Source of the DNA: Haloferula sp. BvORR071
Lineage (GTDB): Bacteria; Verrucomicrobiota; Verrucomicrobiia; Verrucomicrobiales; Akkermansiaceae
Length of the DNA: 64,000 nt
Assembly (NCBI RefSeq): GCF_000739615.1
Contig: NZ_BATP01000035.1
Span: forward strand, 1 to 64,000
Direction: 5' to 3'
Shown: positions 1 to 9,267 of the stretch, piece after piece
Layout: each line of letters opens with the position of its first letter
Numbering within the stretch: the first letter of the stretch is position 1
Translations under genes and position numbers: made by a program
Notes under the pieces: generated by a model
The model's database searches: none
What the model was told of the DNA's origin: nothing
What the model saw: the letters and a program-made list of their open reading frames with translations, nothing else

Positions 1-56
1 GGGTGGTCGCCCCGTTAGCCTGATGGGAGTGATGTCGATGGGTGCCGAGTGCCACC

Positions 57-1070
57 TCACTCCCCTCCAAACCACCACTCGGTGTGATGCCGATAAGTCT
101 CACCCGGCCGCAAGACGCAAGCCACGGGAAACTCCGGGTGATTCGGCGCATCTGGCAAGCCCCCGGCTTCGATCGCCACCCCGGCGTAGCGTCGCCATGA
201 CGGAGCCTCGCTCCCACCCGCCGGATCATCGAGATAGCCCCCGGTGTAGAGATGCACCGCAGGCTGGTCGGTTTGCATCTCCATCCAGCGGCCGCTTTCT
301 GAATCCTCCAGCCGGGCGGCAAGGCGCAGGCCCGACCGGTCGATCAGGAAAGGGTGGTTGAAACCCCGCCGGTCCCTGATCTGCGGATCTGCGGATGCCA
401 ATCGATCTTCTAACAAAGCGGTCCGGCGAAAGTCGAAGGCGGTTCCATCCACTGAAGCGATCTCCCCGGTTACCAGATGATCATCGTCAATCGGCAGGAA
501 ACGGCCAGCGGGGATGGTCAGCAAATGGCCGCCAATGTTGCTCCCATCCTTCCCGCTGAGATTCCAGTACACATGGTTGGTGAGACTGATGATGGTCGCT
601 GCCTTGCTTGTCGCCGTGTAGTCTACGGACAATACCCCATCTGAACTCAGCCGGTAGCTCGCGGTGACCTGCAGCTCGCCTGGATAGCCGCCATCCCCGT
701 CAGGGCTGAGAAGATGGAAGCTCACGCCGCGTGTCTCGCCGCACTCCTCATGGATTTCGCCCACGGCCCATTCGCGTGCATGGTATGGCGCCTCGCCTCC
801 GTGCAGTGAATTCGGGCCGTTGTTGCAAGCGAGCTGATAAACACGTCCATCAAGTCTGAAGCGGCCCTCGCTTATCCGGTTCGCATAGCGTCCACACGTG
901 GCACCGAAGCAGAAGCGATTCCGCTGGAAGTCCTCGATCCGCTCATCGCCGAGCGTGATCCGTGTCCATCTCCCGTCGACCCCCCGTTGCTCAACGAAGA
1001 AAATCGAAGCGCCCCACGTGCTGAGGGCGACGCGGAGCCCAGGCGAACGAAGCAGTACCGGATCCATCAT
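57..1070 (-). CDS. galM: Galactose mutarotase (aldose 1-epimerase)
   Basis: Interconverts the alpha and beta anomers of galactose or glucose in the cytoplasm, feeding the Leloir pathway. The 337-residue protein has the usual family length. It shows the NRI-G-F-L-G substrate-entry motif near residue 64, the LHGG histidine at residue 90, the catalytic-type histidine in LTNHVYWNLSG (about 166), and the C-terminal glutamate in the IEAGGLPDAPNHPEFP block (about 301). It is the last gene of the minus-strand operon, starting 7 bp after the alpha-galactosidase stop, so it would process galactose released by that enzyme. Start could be either of two adjacent ATGs. Family assignment is secure; exact sugar preference is inferred from context. 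Confidence 0.95.
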   Translation of the reverse strand: MMDPVLLRSPGLRVALSTWGASIFFVEQRGVDGRWTRITLGDERIEDFQRNRFCFGATCGRYANRISEGRFRLDGRVYQLACNNGPNSLHGGEAPYHAREWAVGEIHEECGETRGVSFHLLSPDGDGGYPGELQVTASYRLSSDGVLSVDYTATSKAATIISLTNHVYWNLSGKDGSNIGGHLLTIPAGRFLPIDDDHLVTGEIASVDGTAFDFRRTALLEDRLASADPQIRDRRGFNHPFLIDRSGLRLAARLEDSESGRWMEMQTDQPAVHLYTGGYLDDPAGGSEAPSWRRYAGVAIEAGGLPDAPNHPEFPVACVLRPGETYRHHTEWWFGGE

Positions 1071-1077
1071 GCCTGTC

Positions 1078-3330
1078 TCACTTTACCTGCCACTGCACGG
1101 TGCGATTCTTCGGCGCGGTGAGCGTGACCAGGACCAAACCATCCTTTTCTACCAATCCGGCCTTAACGCCGGCGGCCTGATCCTCTGCGCCGAGGCTCAC
1201 ACCGCTCAGCTTCTTGCCGTGGGGAGCGATTCGGATTTCGTAGGGATCGTTCGCCACCACTTTCGAAGTGCCGGTGAGCGCTTCGTTCTCCCAATTCGCC
1301 TTCAGGAGATCCACCGCGCCTTGGGTGATGTGACGCGAGGTGGAGAGCACGGCGGGTTCGGCCGATTCCGGAGTCACCGCCAGAACCAGACAACTGCGGC
1401 CGGGCAGGCTGCGGGAGATCTTGCCGGAGAAGCGATCGTGCGTCTTCGACCAGAACTCGAACAGGTGATACCCCTTGGCCGGATCGAGCCCCAGCGACTC
1501 CGCAGTGACTTCGATAGTGAGCGGCGCATCACTCCAGTTGAACAAGCCCACCGTGTGGCGTGTCGTTCCACCGACTTGGTAGTGCAGGTCCCAGATCCGC
1601 GCCGGATCATTCTGGAAGTAATCCACCGGTCGCACCGAGGTGAGCTGGTGTGCGGGCATCGTACGCCGCAGGACTTCCATCCGCTCCGCCGGGTAGTTTG
1701 GAGCCCAGTCGGTCATGTTGTTCAGCATGCCGGCCAGCGTGATGAAGGATGCGAAGCACCGCACTTCGTTCAGCGGAAAGCGCGGCCCTTGCGCGTAGAT
1801 CGAGTCGGGATCGATCCACCACGTGCGGCCATTTTGGAACCATAGTGCCGTGGCAGAGCGCACGCCTTCCACGATTGAGGTGCTGCCCGCCCAAGTTTGG
1901 CACGAATCCGGACCTACCCGGATGGCGTCGAACTTTCCGAGGCACATCGCCAGGGAGCGCTCGTTCTGCGGTGCCGCGCAGGCGAGCAGAAAGGCATCGG
2001 GGCCCGCGCCTTCACGCGCGGCATCGAGTCCGTGACGGCCGACCTGCATGTTCGACATCGTCTTGTCGTGGAAGACGGCGTTGCCGAAGTCGTCCTGCAG
2101 GTAGTCGCGCGCCGTGTAGGTCTGCTTGGTCGCCATCGCCATGTGGATGCCGTCGAGCTTGAGGTAGGTGTAGCCCCAATCCTTGACAGTCCGGCGCATC
2201 ATCTCCTTCACATAGGCCGCGCCCTCGGGATGCGAGGAATCGATGGAGGTTCCGCTCCAGTTGGTGGTGAAGGGCGAGCCGTCCGGCTTGTGCACGATGA
2301 AGTCGTTGACCCTCTTCAGATCGGGATCGGTCTCGTTGGTGCCGAAGGGCAGTAGCCACAGCCCGGGCCTCAATCCGAGATTGCGGATCTTGTCGGCCGG
2401 TCCTTTCATCCCGTCCTTGTAGGGCCCCTTGGCCGCCACTTTGGAGAAGTCCTTCGCGGGTCCGTTGGACTTGATGCCGTTCTGCCAGAGGTCGTCGATC
2501 TGGATGAACTCATAGCCGTAGTCCTTGAAGTTCTTCGCGATGAATTCGGAAATCTCCACCACCGCATCCTGATTGAGCGCGCCGCCGTATTTCTCGCAGT
2601 ACCAGGTCATAAGCCCGACCGGGAGCTGCTTCATCTTCAGCTTGTTGATCCGCGCGAATTCGCTGGCGTAGTTCTCCAGGCCAAGACGGGCGTCGTCGAA
2701 GTAGCCGATCGCCCACCAGTCACCTCCGAATGGCGGGAGCGCCGGTGGCACGGCAGCACCATACTGGTTCTGGAGCGTGAGTTGGACCTTGTCGTTCTCG
2801 ACCCTGGAGAAAAGCACCGGGCTGGCGGCATCGATGATCACCGGTGCCGCCACGATCCCGTGGTTGGTCGCGGGATCGGCGATCGCCATGAAGAGGTGCT
2901 GTCCCTTGTTGGAAGCAGGATCGAAGTGACCCAGCGGGCTGGCACCCTTGAGCTGCGAAGCCGCAACCCCAGCATCCAGCGTGGCGGTGACCACATTCAT
3001 GCCCTTGCTCGGAGCGATGAGCTCACGTTTCCTTGCATCGCGGCGGATGTAGAGGAAGGGCGAATCCTTCAGCACGAGGATCCGGTCGCCGGAGGCCGCG
3101 TCTGCCAGCATTTTACCGGCACCCAAGGGCGATCCGGCAGGGATCTCCCCGGCGCTGAACTTCGCATTCTCGCCCAGCGCAAACGGCGCCGTAAAGAAGA
3201 CCTTCTCCCCGGCCTTTGCGCTCAGCGTGCCATTCTCGTCGAGCGTGGCAGTGAGAGAGCCATTGGAGATGGTCTGTGCCGCGGCAGCGGCGATGGTCAA
3301 CGCCCATGCGGCGATGGCTTTGAGTTTCAT
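1078..3330 (-). CDS. Secreted alpha-galactosidase-like glycoside hydrolase (clan GH-D)
   Basis: Predicted retaining alpha-galactosidase of the GH27/GH36 type, about 750 residues, exported. The frame opens at a TTG at 3354, but the ATG at 3330 starts a clear signal peptide (MKLKAIAAWALTIAAAAAQT), so I chose it. The N-terminal third is a beta-rich domain. The (beta/alpha)8 part carries the YGYEFIQIDDLW motif and the YLKLDG motif, whose Asp is the nucleophile position in this clan. A C-terminal beta domain includes GLFNWSD. It sits 20 bp after the DUF5107 gene and 7 bp before galM, supporting galactoside breakdown. Substrate specificity is inferred, not shown. Confidence 0.85.
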   Translation of the reverse strand: MKLKAIAAWALTIAAAAAQTISNGSLTATLDENGTLSAKAGEKVFFTAPFALGENAKFSAGEIPAGSPLGAGKMLADAASGDRILVLKDSPFLYIRRDARKRELIAPSKGMNVVTATLDAGVAASQLKGASPLGHFDPASNKGQHLFMAIADPATNHGIVAAPVIIDAASPVLFSRVENDKVQLTLQNQYGAAVPPALPPFGGDWWAIGYFDDARLGLENYASEFARINKLKMKQLPVGLMTWYCEKYGGALNQDAVVEISEFIAKNFKDYGYEFIQIDDLWQNGIKSNGPAKDFSKVAAKGPYKDGMKGPADKIRNLGLRPGLWLLPFGTNETDPDLKRVNDFIVHKPDGSPFTTNWSGTSIDSSHPEGAAYVKEMMRRTVKDWGYTYLKLDGIHMAMATKQTYTARDYLQDDFGNAVFHDKTMSNMQVGRHGLDAAREGAGPDAFLLACAAPQNERSLAMCLGKFDAIRVGPDSCQTWAGSTSIVEGVRSATALWFQNGRTWWIDPDSIYAQGPRFPLNEVRCFASFITLAGMLNNMTDWAPNYPAERMEVLRRTMPAHQLTSVRPVDYFQNDPARIWDLHYQVGGTTRHTVGLFNWSDAPLTIEVTAESLGLDPAKGYHLFEFWSKTHDRFSGKISRSLPGRSCLVLAVTPESAEPAVLSTSRHITQGAVDLLKANWENEALTGTSKVVANDPYEIRIAPHGKKLSGVSLGAEDQAAGVKAGLVEKDGLVLVTLTAPKNRTVQWQVK

Positions 3331-3350
3331 CGGAAAAAGGGAAGCTTGGA

Positions 3351-6300
3351 TCAAACTGCGGCTGGCTGCAGCGCAGACTCATTCGGCATCTGCTTGAGCC
3401 GGTGCGCGTGCGCATCGTCGTTGGCGAACTTGAAGACTTCAGCGAGGTGCCGCTCCGATTGCTCGCGCTGGCCCAGGCCCTGGGCTGCCAGTGCCAGCAG
3501 CAGCTGGGCTTCGGCATCCCGCCGGGCCTGTAGATCCTCATCGAAGACGAGCAGGTTCGGTAGACTGGTGGCAAAGTAGTCGATCTTCGCCGGTTGCCCG
3601 AGTTGCCGCTGTGCATGGTCCCGCAGCGAACGGAACAGCGTCACCGCATCGCCCTCACGGCCCAAGCAGCGGAGCGAAAGCCCGCGGTAGTAGCTCAGGG
3701 GGGAATGATCGGCCACGCTCATCTCGGCGAAGTCGCCTGTCTCCGTAGCTGAGGCTTCGAAGGCAGCTCGTGCCTCCTCGTTTCTTCCCAGTGCCTGCAA
3801 GCTACGACCAATCCAGTAGTTGACGTCGGCCTTTGCCTGAAGCGGATGGTACGCCTCACCCAACGACTCGGGAGTCTCCATTGCCAGTTCGAAATGCCTC
3901 TGCGCGCTCGCGGCGTCGCCGCTTTTCAGGGCCTGTTGGCCCAGCAGCAGGCGAGCGGTAGTATACTGTCGTAGCACCGCGCCTTCACCGCCTTCCCACG
4001 GATGAAAGCGACGCGATACTACGAGATCCAAACCCTCCTGCGGACGTCCGCTGAGGTTGAGCAAGGCGGCGAGTTCGACGGTTGCGTCGTCCCGTTGGAG
4101 GACGAGGTCTCGATTCGCTTCGAGGAATGCCAAGCGCTCGGCGAGCGGGCGGTTTCTCTTTTTGGAGAGTTGGTCGGACTCCGACACCAGCCGCGGGTCC
4201 GCGGGATCGAGCTCACGGGCCCGCTGGTAAAGCCGTGCGGCACGCTCGCCGTCGCGCGATCGGTTCCAGACCGCGATCGCGAGATTGCGGTAAACCGGGG
4301 GGATAGTCGTCCCTGCTGCGCTAGCCGTCTCCCAGCACGCGATTGCATCCGCGTGGCGGCGTCGGTCGTAGAGGAAGTTCCCCAGCGCATAGGCCGCGTT
4401 CGGATCATCACCCGGCTGTGCAAGGGCCCAGCGCAGCACCTCGCTCTCGTCGAGACGCGAGGGGAAGAAATAATCGGCCGCCTGCCCGCGCGCCTCGGTC
4501 AGCGCGGTTACGGCGGCCGGGTGCCGGCTTTCCGCCATCAGCCGGGCGAGCAGATAGTGGGTCATCGGCGTGCGCTCAAGCGGGTTCGGCACCGCGACGG
4601 GCGCGACCTCCTTGGCGTGGTGATCCTCCAATAGCGCGATGGCCTCGCTGTAGAAACCCGCCTCACAAAAGTCGAAGGCGAGATCGAGGATCGTCTGGGC
4701 ATCGTTGCGGGTGGCCTCGCTGATATCCTCTCCTGCGACCAGGCGTGCCCAGTGATCGAGCGGATCGATAGCCAGCAGATCAGCAAGCGACGATGCTGCT
4801 TCCGCGGTGCGGCCAAGCTCGGACAGGGCAAGGGCCTTCAAGATTACGGCTTTGTTGTTCGCGCGGTTCGTGTCGAGGCTCGCTTCGAGGTGTTCCGAGG
4901 CGCTCTTCCAATCACCCTTCCGGCAATCCAGCGTGGCCAGTTGGTAGTAGGCACTACTACGCCACTCGTAGTTCCAGGTCGCCTTGTAGAAGGCAGGATA
5001 AGCTTCGCCTTCTCTTCCCAGTCGCCGTAACGCGAGGCCCAAGTGATAGTGGGCTTCGCCGGTGACTGGATTCGGATGACGGTGGGTCAGTCGCGCGACG
5101 GAAGCTTGGAAATGGCCGCAGGCTTTCTCGAACTCGCCGCGCTCCAGCGCCCGTTTGCCCAGGGCCAGATGGCAACGGCTGTCACCGGGATCCCGCGCCA
5201 AGGCTTCGTTCCAGTAGTCCTCAGGATTGCGGGTCGGATGGCGATACTGGTCCAGATGCTCGCCGGTCAGGAAAAGTTCATCGGCACTGCGAATCTCACC
5301 CGGCTCGGGCGGCTCGGTGGCTTGGCTGCGGTCGCGGGTCAGTGAATCGCGGTCGATCGGACTATAGGCCAGGACCGTTTCCCCGCCATGTCTGCGGAGC
5401 ACCACGGTGAGCGATGTCGGGTTCTCGCCTTCGAAACGGAGATCCTGATTCTGCCAAGACTGTCCCGGTCGAAGCTCGATCGGGAACTCACCGAGCGTCT
5501 GGCCATTCCACTGGATCACCAGAACTCCGGAGAAGTGCTCCGAACTGCACAGCCCCAGCTCAATCCGCCGGTCTTCCCGAATCGTGCAGGCTAGGGCCGC
5601 CAGCTCATTCGCCTGCTGGACCGGCCCGATATTCTGGATCGGCCACCAGAACTGCGAGAAGGTCTTGGTCTCGTATGGCAGCAGATAGCTGAAATCCGGC
5701 TGATTGTCGGTGTAGGCGCCGGCCATCAGTTCGATGTAGGGACCGTTCTCATCTGTCAGCTCACGATCCCAAGCCCAGCCAAAGGGATCGTTGCCCCAAG
5801 TCCATTGCTTCTTCCCCGGTGCGATATGGCGCTCGGCTACATGGACGAAGCCGCCATTTTTCGCGAAGTCGTAGCCGCCGAAGAAGTCGAACTGCGTCTG
5901 GCAGACCATGTAGCTCGTCGGCACCGGGATGTTCTTATACCAGCCCAGGTCATTCGCGCCGGGACGGCTTTGATAGTCGATGCCGTAGTAAGGATTCTCC
6001 GCGATGGGAAAGGAGGAGATCGCTCGCACCGCATGATCCGCCACATAGTGGACATCAGGTGGGAAGAACGACTGGTAGCGTTCATGCACCATCGCCGCCA
6101 CATTCGCCCACCATAGGAAGGTGCGTGTCTGCGCGCAGCGGTTGTAGAGCCGCACACGTAGCTCGATCAGTGATGACCCGGGACGCAGCCGGACGCCGTG
6201 CATGCCCTTGAGCCGGTTCAGCGGATCGTGCTCGGACATCCACACCGTGCGTGCACCATCGGCCTCTTCCTCAATGTGCACATCCGCCGGCATGAAGGTT

Positions 6301-6677
6301 CCGGGGCGATGGTGCTGCGGCCAGTTGAACTCGACACCGCCGGAAATCCACGGCCCGGCGAGACCGACCAGTGCCGGCTTGATCACATCCTGGCGATAGA
6401 AGAAGTCGTAGTCGGCATTGCTCTTGTCCTGGCCGATGAAGATCCGGCCGCCGATCTCCGGCAGCATCACCAGTCGCACGAAATCATTCTCTAGGCGCAC
6501 GGACTGATAGCTGACCGGCACCGGCTCGTCGAAGACCTTGTCGATGAAAGGCACTGGATAGACCTTGCCATTGCTCCCCTGATAGACCCGCTTCTCGAAG
6601 AACACCGGATTCTTCTCGGGGGCACCTACCGGGTAAGTGGGAATGACTCGTGGCTCGAGCGTGGCGATGACGGGCAT
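3351..6677 (-). CDS. DUF5107 domain protein with C-terminal TPR array
   Basis: Large 1108-residue protein. Roughly residues 10-350 match the DUF5107 pattern (opening MPEIGGRIFIG, then GPWISGGVEFNWPQHH and WWANVA motifs), a beta-rich fold often found in carbohydrate-utilisation loci and reminiscent of mutarotase-like domains. Residues about 440-1090 are helical TPR-like repeats (for example CHLALGKRALERGEFEKA and AHYHLGLALRRLGREGEA). No signal peptide is visible, so it is probably cytoplasmic. It lies between the sugar transporter (24 bp gap) and the alpha-galactosidase (20 bp gap) on the same strand, which points to a role in galactoside use. The biochemical function of DUF5107 is not known to me. 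Confidence 0.85.
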   Translation of the reverse strand: MPVIATLEPRVIPTYPVGAPEKNPVFFEKRVYQGSNGKVYPVPFIDKVFDEPVPVSYQSVRLENDFVRLVMLPEIGGRIFIGQDKSNADYDFFYRQDVIKPALVGLAGPWISGGVEFNWPQHHRPGTFMPADVHIEEEADGARTVWMSEHDPLNRLKGMHGVRLRPGSSLIELRVRLYNRCAQTRTFLWWANVAAMVHERYQSFFPPDVHYVADHAVRAISSFPIAENPYYGIDYQSRPGANDLGWYKNIPVPTSYMVCQTQFDFFGGYDFAKNGGFVHVAERHIAPGKKQWTWGNDPFGWAWDRELTDENGPYIELMAGAYTDNQPDFSYLLPYETKTFSQFWWPIQNIGPVQQANELAALACTIREDRRIELGLCSSEHFSGVLVIQWNGQTLGEFPIELRPGQSWQNQDLRFEGENPTSLTVVLRRHGGETVLAYSPIDRDSLTRDRSQATEPPEPGEIRSADELFLTGEHLDQYRHPTRNPEDYWNEALARDPGDSRCHLALGKRALERGEFEKACGHFQASVARLTHRHPNPVTGEAHYHLGLALRRLGREGEAYPAFYKATWNYEWRSSAYYQLATLDCRKGDWKSASEHLEASLDTNRANNKAVILKALALSELGRTAEAASSLADLLAIDPLDHWARLVAGEDISEATRNDAQTILDLAFDFCEAGFYSEAIALLEDHHAKEVAPVAVPNPLERTPMTHYLLARLMAESRHPAAVTALTEARGQAADYFFPSRLDESEVLRWALAQPGDDPNAAYALGNFLYDRRRHADAIACWETASAAGTTIPPVYRNLAIAVWNRSRDGERAARLYQRARELDPADPRLVSESDQLSKKRNRPLAERLAFLEANRDLVLQRDDATVELAALLNLSGRPQEGLDLVVSRRFHPWEGGEGAVLRQYTTARLLLGQQALKSGDAASAQRHFELAMETPESLGEAYHPLQAKADVNYWIGRSLQALGRNEEARAAFEASATETGDFAEMSVADHSPLSYYRGLSLRCLGREGDAVTLFRSLRDHAQRQLGQPAKIDYFATSLPNLLVFDEDLQARRDAEAQLLLALAAQGLGQREQSERHLAEVFKFANDDAHAHRLKQMPNESALQPAAV

Positions 6678-6701
6678 GATGAGGATGCGGGAGGGTTTGG
6701 A

Positions 6702-8150
6702 TTAGTCCACGAGCTCGCGTTCGAGCTGCTCCAGGCTCTTGCCCTTCGTTTCCGGGAGTCGGAACAGCACCAGCAGGAAGCCCGCTGCACAAATCCCGGC
6801 GTAGAGCCAGAAGGTGCCGGCCGCGCCAAGCCGCGCATTCAGGATCGGGAAGGTGTAGGTCAGGATGAAGCAAGCCAGCCATAGGAAGGTGACCGATACC
6901 GACATGGCGGCGCCGCGGATGCGGTTCGGGAAGATCTCCGAGATGACCACCCAGGTCACCGGTGCGAGCGTGGCTGCGTAGCTGCCGATCGCCGCCAGCA
7001 CCAAGGCCAGCACCGGGAAGCCGAGGATGCCGCGGAAATAGCAGAAGCCGATCAGCCCGTAGATCACCAGCAGGCCGGCTGCCCCTACCAGCATCAGCGG
7101 CCGTCGCCCCAGCTTGTCCACCACGGCCATGGCTACTAGCGTGAACACAAAGTTCACCGAGCCGGTCCACGCGATGTTCTTCAGAGTGTCATCGATCGAA
7201 TAGCCGGCCGATTTGAAGATCTCACCCGCGTAGTTGAAGATCACATTGATCCCGCACCACTGCTGGAAGACCGCCAGACCGATGCCGAGCATCAGGATCC
7301 GCAACATCCGGCCCTCGAACAGCGAGCGCAGATTGGTTTTCGTTTCACCTTCGACTGCGAGAGTGGCTTCGATGGATTGCAGCAGGCCCTTGCCGTAGGC
7401 CTCACCGCCAATCCTCGCCAAGACGCGACCCGCCTTCTCCTGGTGCCCCTTCTTCACCAGCCAGCGCGGGCTCTCCGGCACGAAGAACATTCCGACCAGG
7501 AACAGCAGCGATGGAATCGCGGTGACGCCGAACATCCAGCGCCAGCCGGTCGATTCGTTCCATGCCAGCGCGGCCTCTTTCCCCATCACTCCTCCAAGGA
7601 ACCCGGGGAAGCTTGAGGCAATCCCCAGATTGACCACCTGGGCCAGCAGCACGCCGATGACGATGGTGAACTGATTCAGCGAAACCAGGCGGCCTCGCAG
7701 GGATGCGGGCGCGATCTCCGCGATGTACAGTGGCGACAAATTCGAGGCCAAGCCGATCGCAACTCCGCCGAGGATCCGCCACGCGACGAAGGCTTCGAAG
7801 CTGTTCACGATCCCCGTGCCCACGGAGGAGATGGCGAACAGCACCGCGGACAAGATCAGTATCGGCTTCCGTCCGAAGCGATCACTGGTTCCACCTGACA
7901 CTAGCGCTCCAATCAGACAGCCGATCAGCGCACAGCTCTGCGCCCAGCCCTTCGACTCCGGAGAGGCCAGATGGAAGAACTTCTCGTAGAAAGGCGCGGC
8001 GCCACCGATGACCACCCAGTCGTAGCCGAATAGTAGTCCGCCCAGCGCCGCGCTCAGCGCGATCAGCCACAGGAAGGGACCATAGCGGGCATTGGCATCG
8101 CCATCGGCGAGACTTTCGTTCGGTTCGGCGGAGGAGACGATCAAAGCCAT
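6702..8150 (-). CDS. Sugar porter family MFS transporter
   Basis: Inner-membrane proton-coupled or facilitative hexose transporter of 482 residues with about 12 hydrophobic segments. Diagnostic sugar-porter motifs are present: GYDWVVIGGA in helix 1, DRFGRKPIL after helix 2, PESPRWLV near the middle, DKLGRRPLM in the second half, and PETKGKSLE at the C-terminal end. It is the promoter-proximal gene of the four-gene minus-strand galactoside operon and diverges from the AraC regulator, which probably controls it. The exact sugar is unknown; galactose or a galactoside is likely from context. Confidence 0.92.
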   Translation of the reverse strand: MALIVSSAEPNESLADGDANARYGPFLWLIALSAALGGLLFGYDWVVIGGAAPFYEKFFHLASPESKGWAQSCALIGCLIGALVSGGTSDRFGRKPILILSAVLFAISSVGTGIVNSFEAFVAWRILGGVAIGLASNLSPLYIAEIAPASLRGRLVSLNQFTIVIGVLLAQVVNLGIASSFPGFLGGVMGKEAALAWNESTGWRWMFGVTAIPSLLFLVGMFFVPESPRWLVKKGHQEKAGRVLARIGGEAYGKGLLQSIEATLAVEGETKTNLRSLFEGRMLRILMLGIGLAVFQQWCGINVIFNYAGEIFKSAGYSIDDTLKNIAWTGSVNFVFTLVAMAVVDKLGRRPLMLVGAAGLLVIYGLIGFCYFRGILGFPVLALVLAAIGSYAATLAPVTWVVISEIFPNRIRGAAMSVSVTFLWLACFILTYTFPILNARLGAAGTFWLYAGICAAGFLLVLFRLPETKGKSLEQLERELVD

Positions 8151-8264
8151 CGGAAGAGACTTGGGTTTGCGGGGGGGGCTTGCCCCGATCTCCTCTTTAT
8201 AAGGAATTCACCGTCCCGGGAACAATGGATCATCGCGGGAAAAAGATGGAGGATTCTCGGATTT

Positions 8265-9200
8265 ATGCTGAGCTGGGTGAAAGCCGGATCGCGCACCATG
8301 CCAAGAAAGACTCCAGACGGCATTGCCGAAGGCTTCGAGCGCCAGCGCCTGCTCGTGGTGCCGGAGTTTCGCTCGCGGCAAGTCGCCACCCTGCCGATCC
8401 TCCGCGACTTGCGCATCACCGCCCTCGGCCAATTCTGGGAGGCCAAACGGCACTTCGTGACCCGTCCGAAGGGCGCGGCGGAACACATCTGGATCTATTG
8501 CCTCGCCGGTCGCGGCGGAGCGGAGCTCGGAGGCAAACAGCACGTCCTCGGCGCGGGCGACCTGATTGTCCTGCCCGCGCGGAAAGCCCACCGCTACTTT
8601 GCCGATCCGGAAATTCCTTGGACGATCTTCTGGTTTCATGTCACGGGTGAACGCGCCCTGGACCATGCCGCCGCGCTGGGCCTTGACCTCGCCCAGCCAG
8701 TCTTGCATGCGCCAGCCACCGACGAGCTTCAACGCGCCTTCGAAGACATCCATCGCCACGCCCTCGACGGCTTTACCGGTGCCGGCATGCTGGCAGTCGC
8801 CACCGGCTTCATCCGCATGGTCGGCATGTTCCGGCTGGGAGCCCGCTCAAGGAGCGAGCGCGTCCGCGGCAGCGAGGACCGCTTGGCCGAAGTCGTCGAC
8901 GCGATCCAACAACACCTGCTCCAGCCCTGGACTGTCAGCGCCATGGCCGCAAGCGCCGCCATGTCCGTGGCCCACTTCTCCGAGCTCTTCAAAGCTCGTG
9001 CCGGCATGTCCCCCATGGCCTATGTGATTCACCTCCGCATGCAGCGCGCCGCCGCCCTGCTGCAATGGGACGATGCCCCGGTCTCTGAGGTCGCCGCCCG
9101 GGTGGGCTACGATGATGCCTACTACTTCAGCCGCCTCTTCCGCTCCGTCTTCGGAGTTTCACCTCGCGCCTACCGAAAGCATCTCAATGCGGGGCGCTAA
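8265..9200 (+). CDS. AraC family transcriptional regulator
   Basis: Cytoplasmic one-component regulator, 311 residues. The N-terminal half contains a cupin-like sugar-sensing segment (HIWIYCLAGRGGAELGGKQHVLGAGDLIVLPARKAHRYF split over residues about 68-105). The C-terminal 100 residues hold two helix-turn-helix units (MAASAAMSVAHFSELFKARAG and VSEVAARVGYDDAYYFSRLF, ending FGVSPRAYRKH). The ATG at 8265 has a GGAGG twelve bases upstream; an ATG at 8298 is an alternative. It is divergent from the transporter operon with a roughly 115-bp gap, the usual layout for a regulator of its neighbours. Confidence 0.92.
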   Translation: MLSWVKAGSRTMPRKTPDGIAEGFERQRLLVVPEFRSRQVATLPILRDLRITALGQFWEAKRHFVTRPKGAAEHIWIYCLAGRGGAELGGKQHVLGAGDLIVLPARKAHRYFADPEIPWTIFWFHVTGERALDHAAALGLDLAQPVLHAPATDELQRAFEDIHRHALDGFTGAGMLAVATGFIRMVGMFRLGARSRSERVRGSEDRLAEVVDAIQQHLLQPWTVSAMAASAAMSVAHFSELFKARAGMSPMAYVIHLRMQRAAALLQWDDAPVSEVAARVGYDDAYYFSRLFRSVFGVSPRAYRKHLNAGR

Positions 9201-9267
9201 ACGACCTGCTCTGTTGCTGGTTGGCGGAAAGTATCGGGGCCTCGCTGGCTAACCGGGCGTGGTACAC

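Noticed and set aside
898-1845. Long plus-strand frame opposite galM and the alpha-galactosidase gene
   Set aside because: It is the antisense shadow of two confident genes and has no family features.
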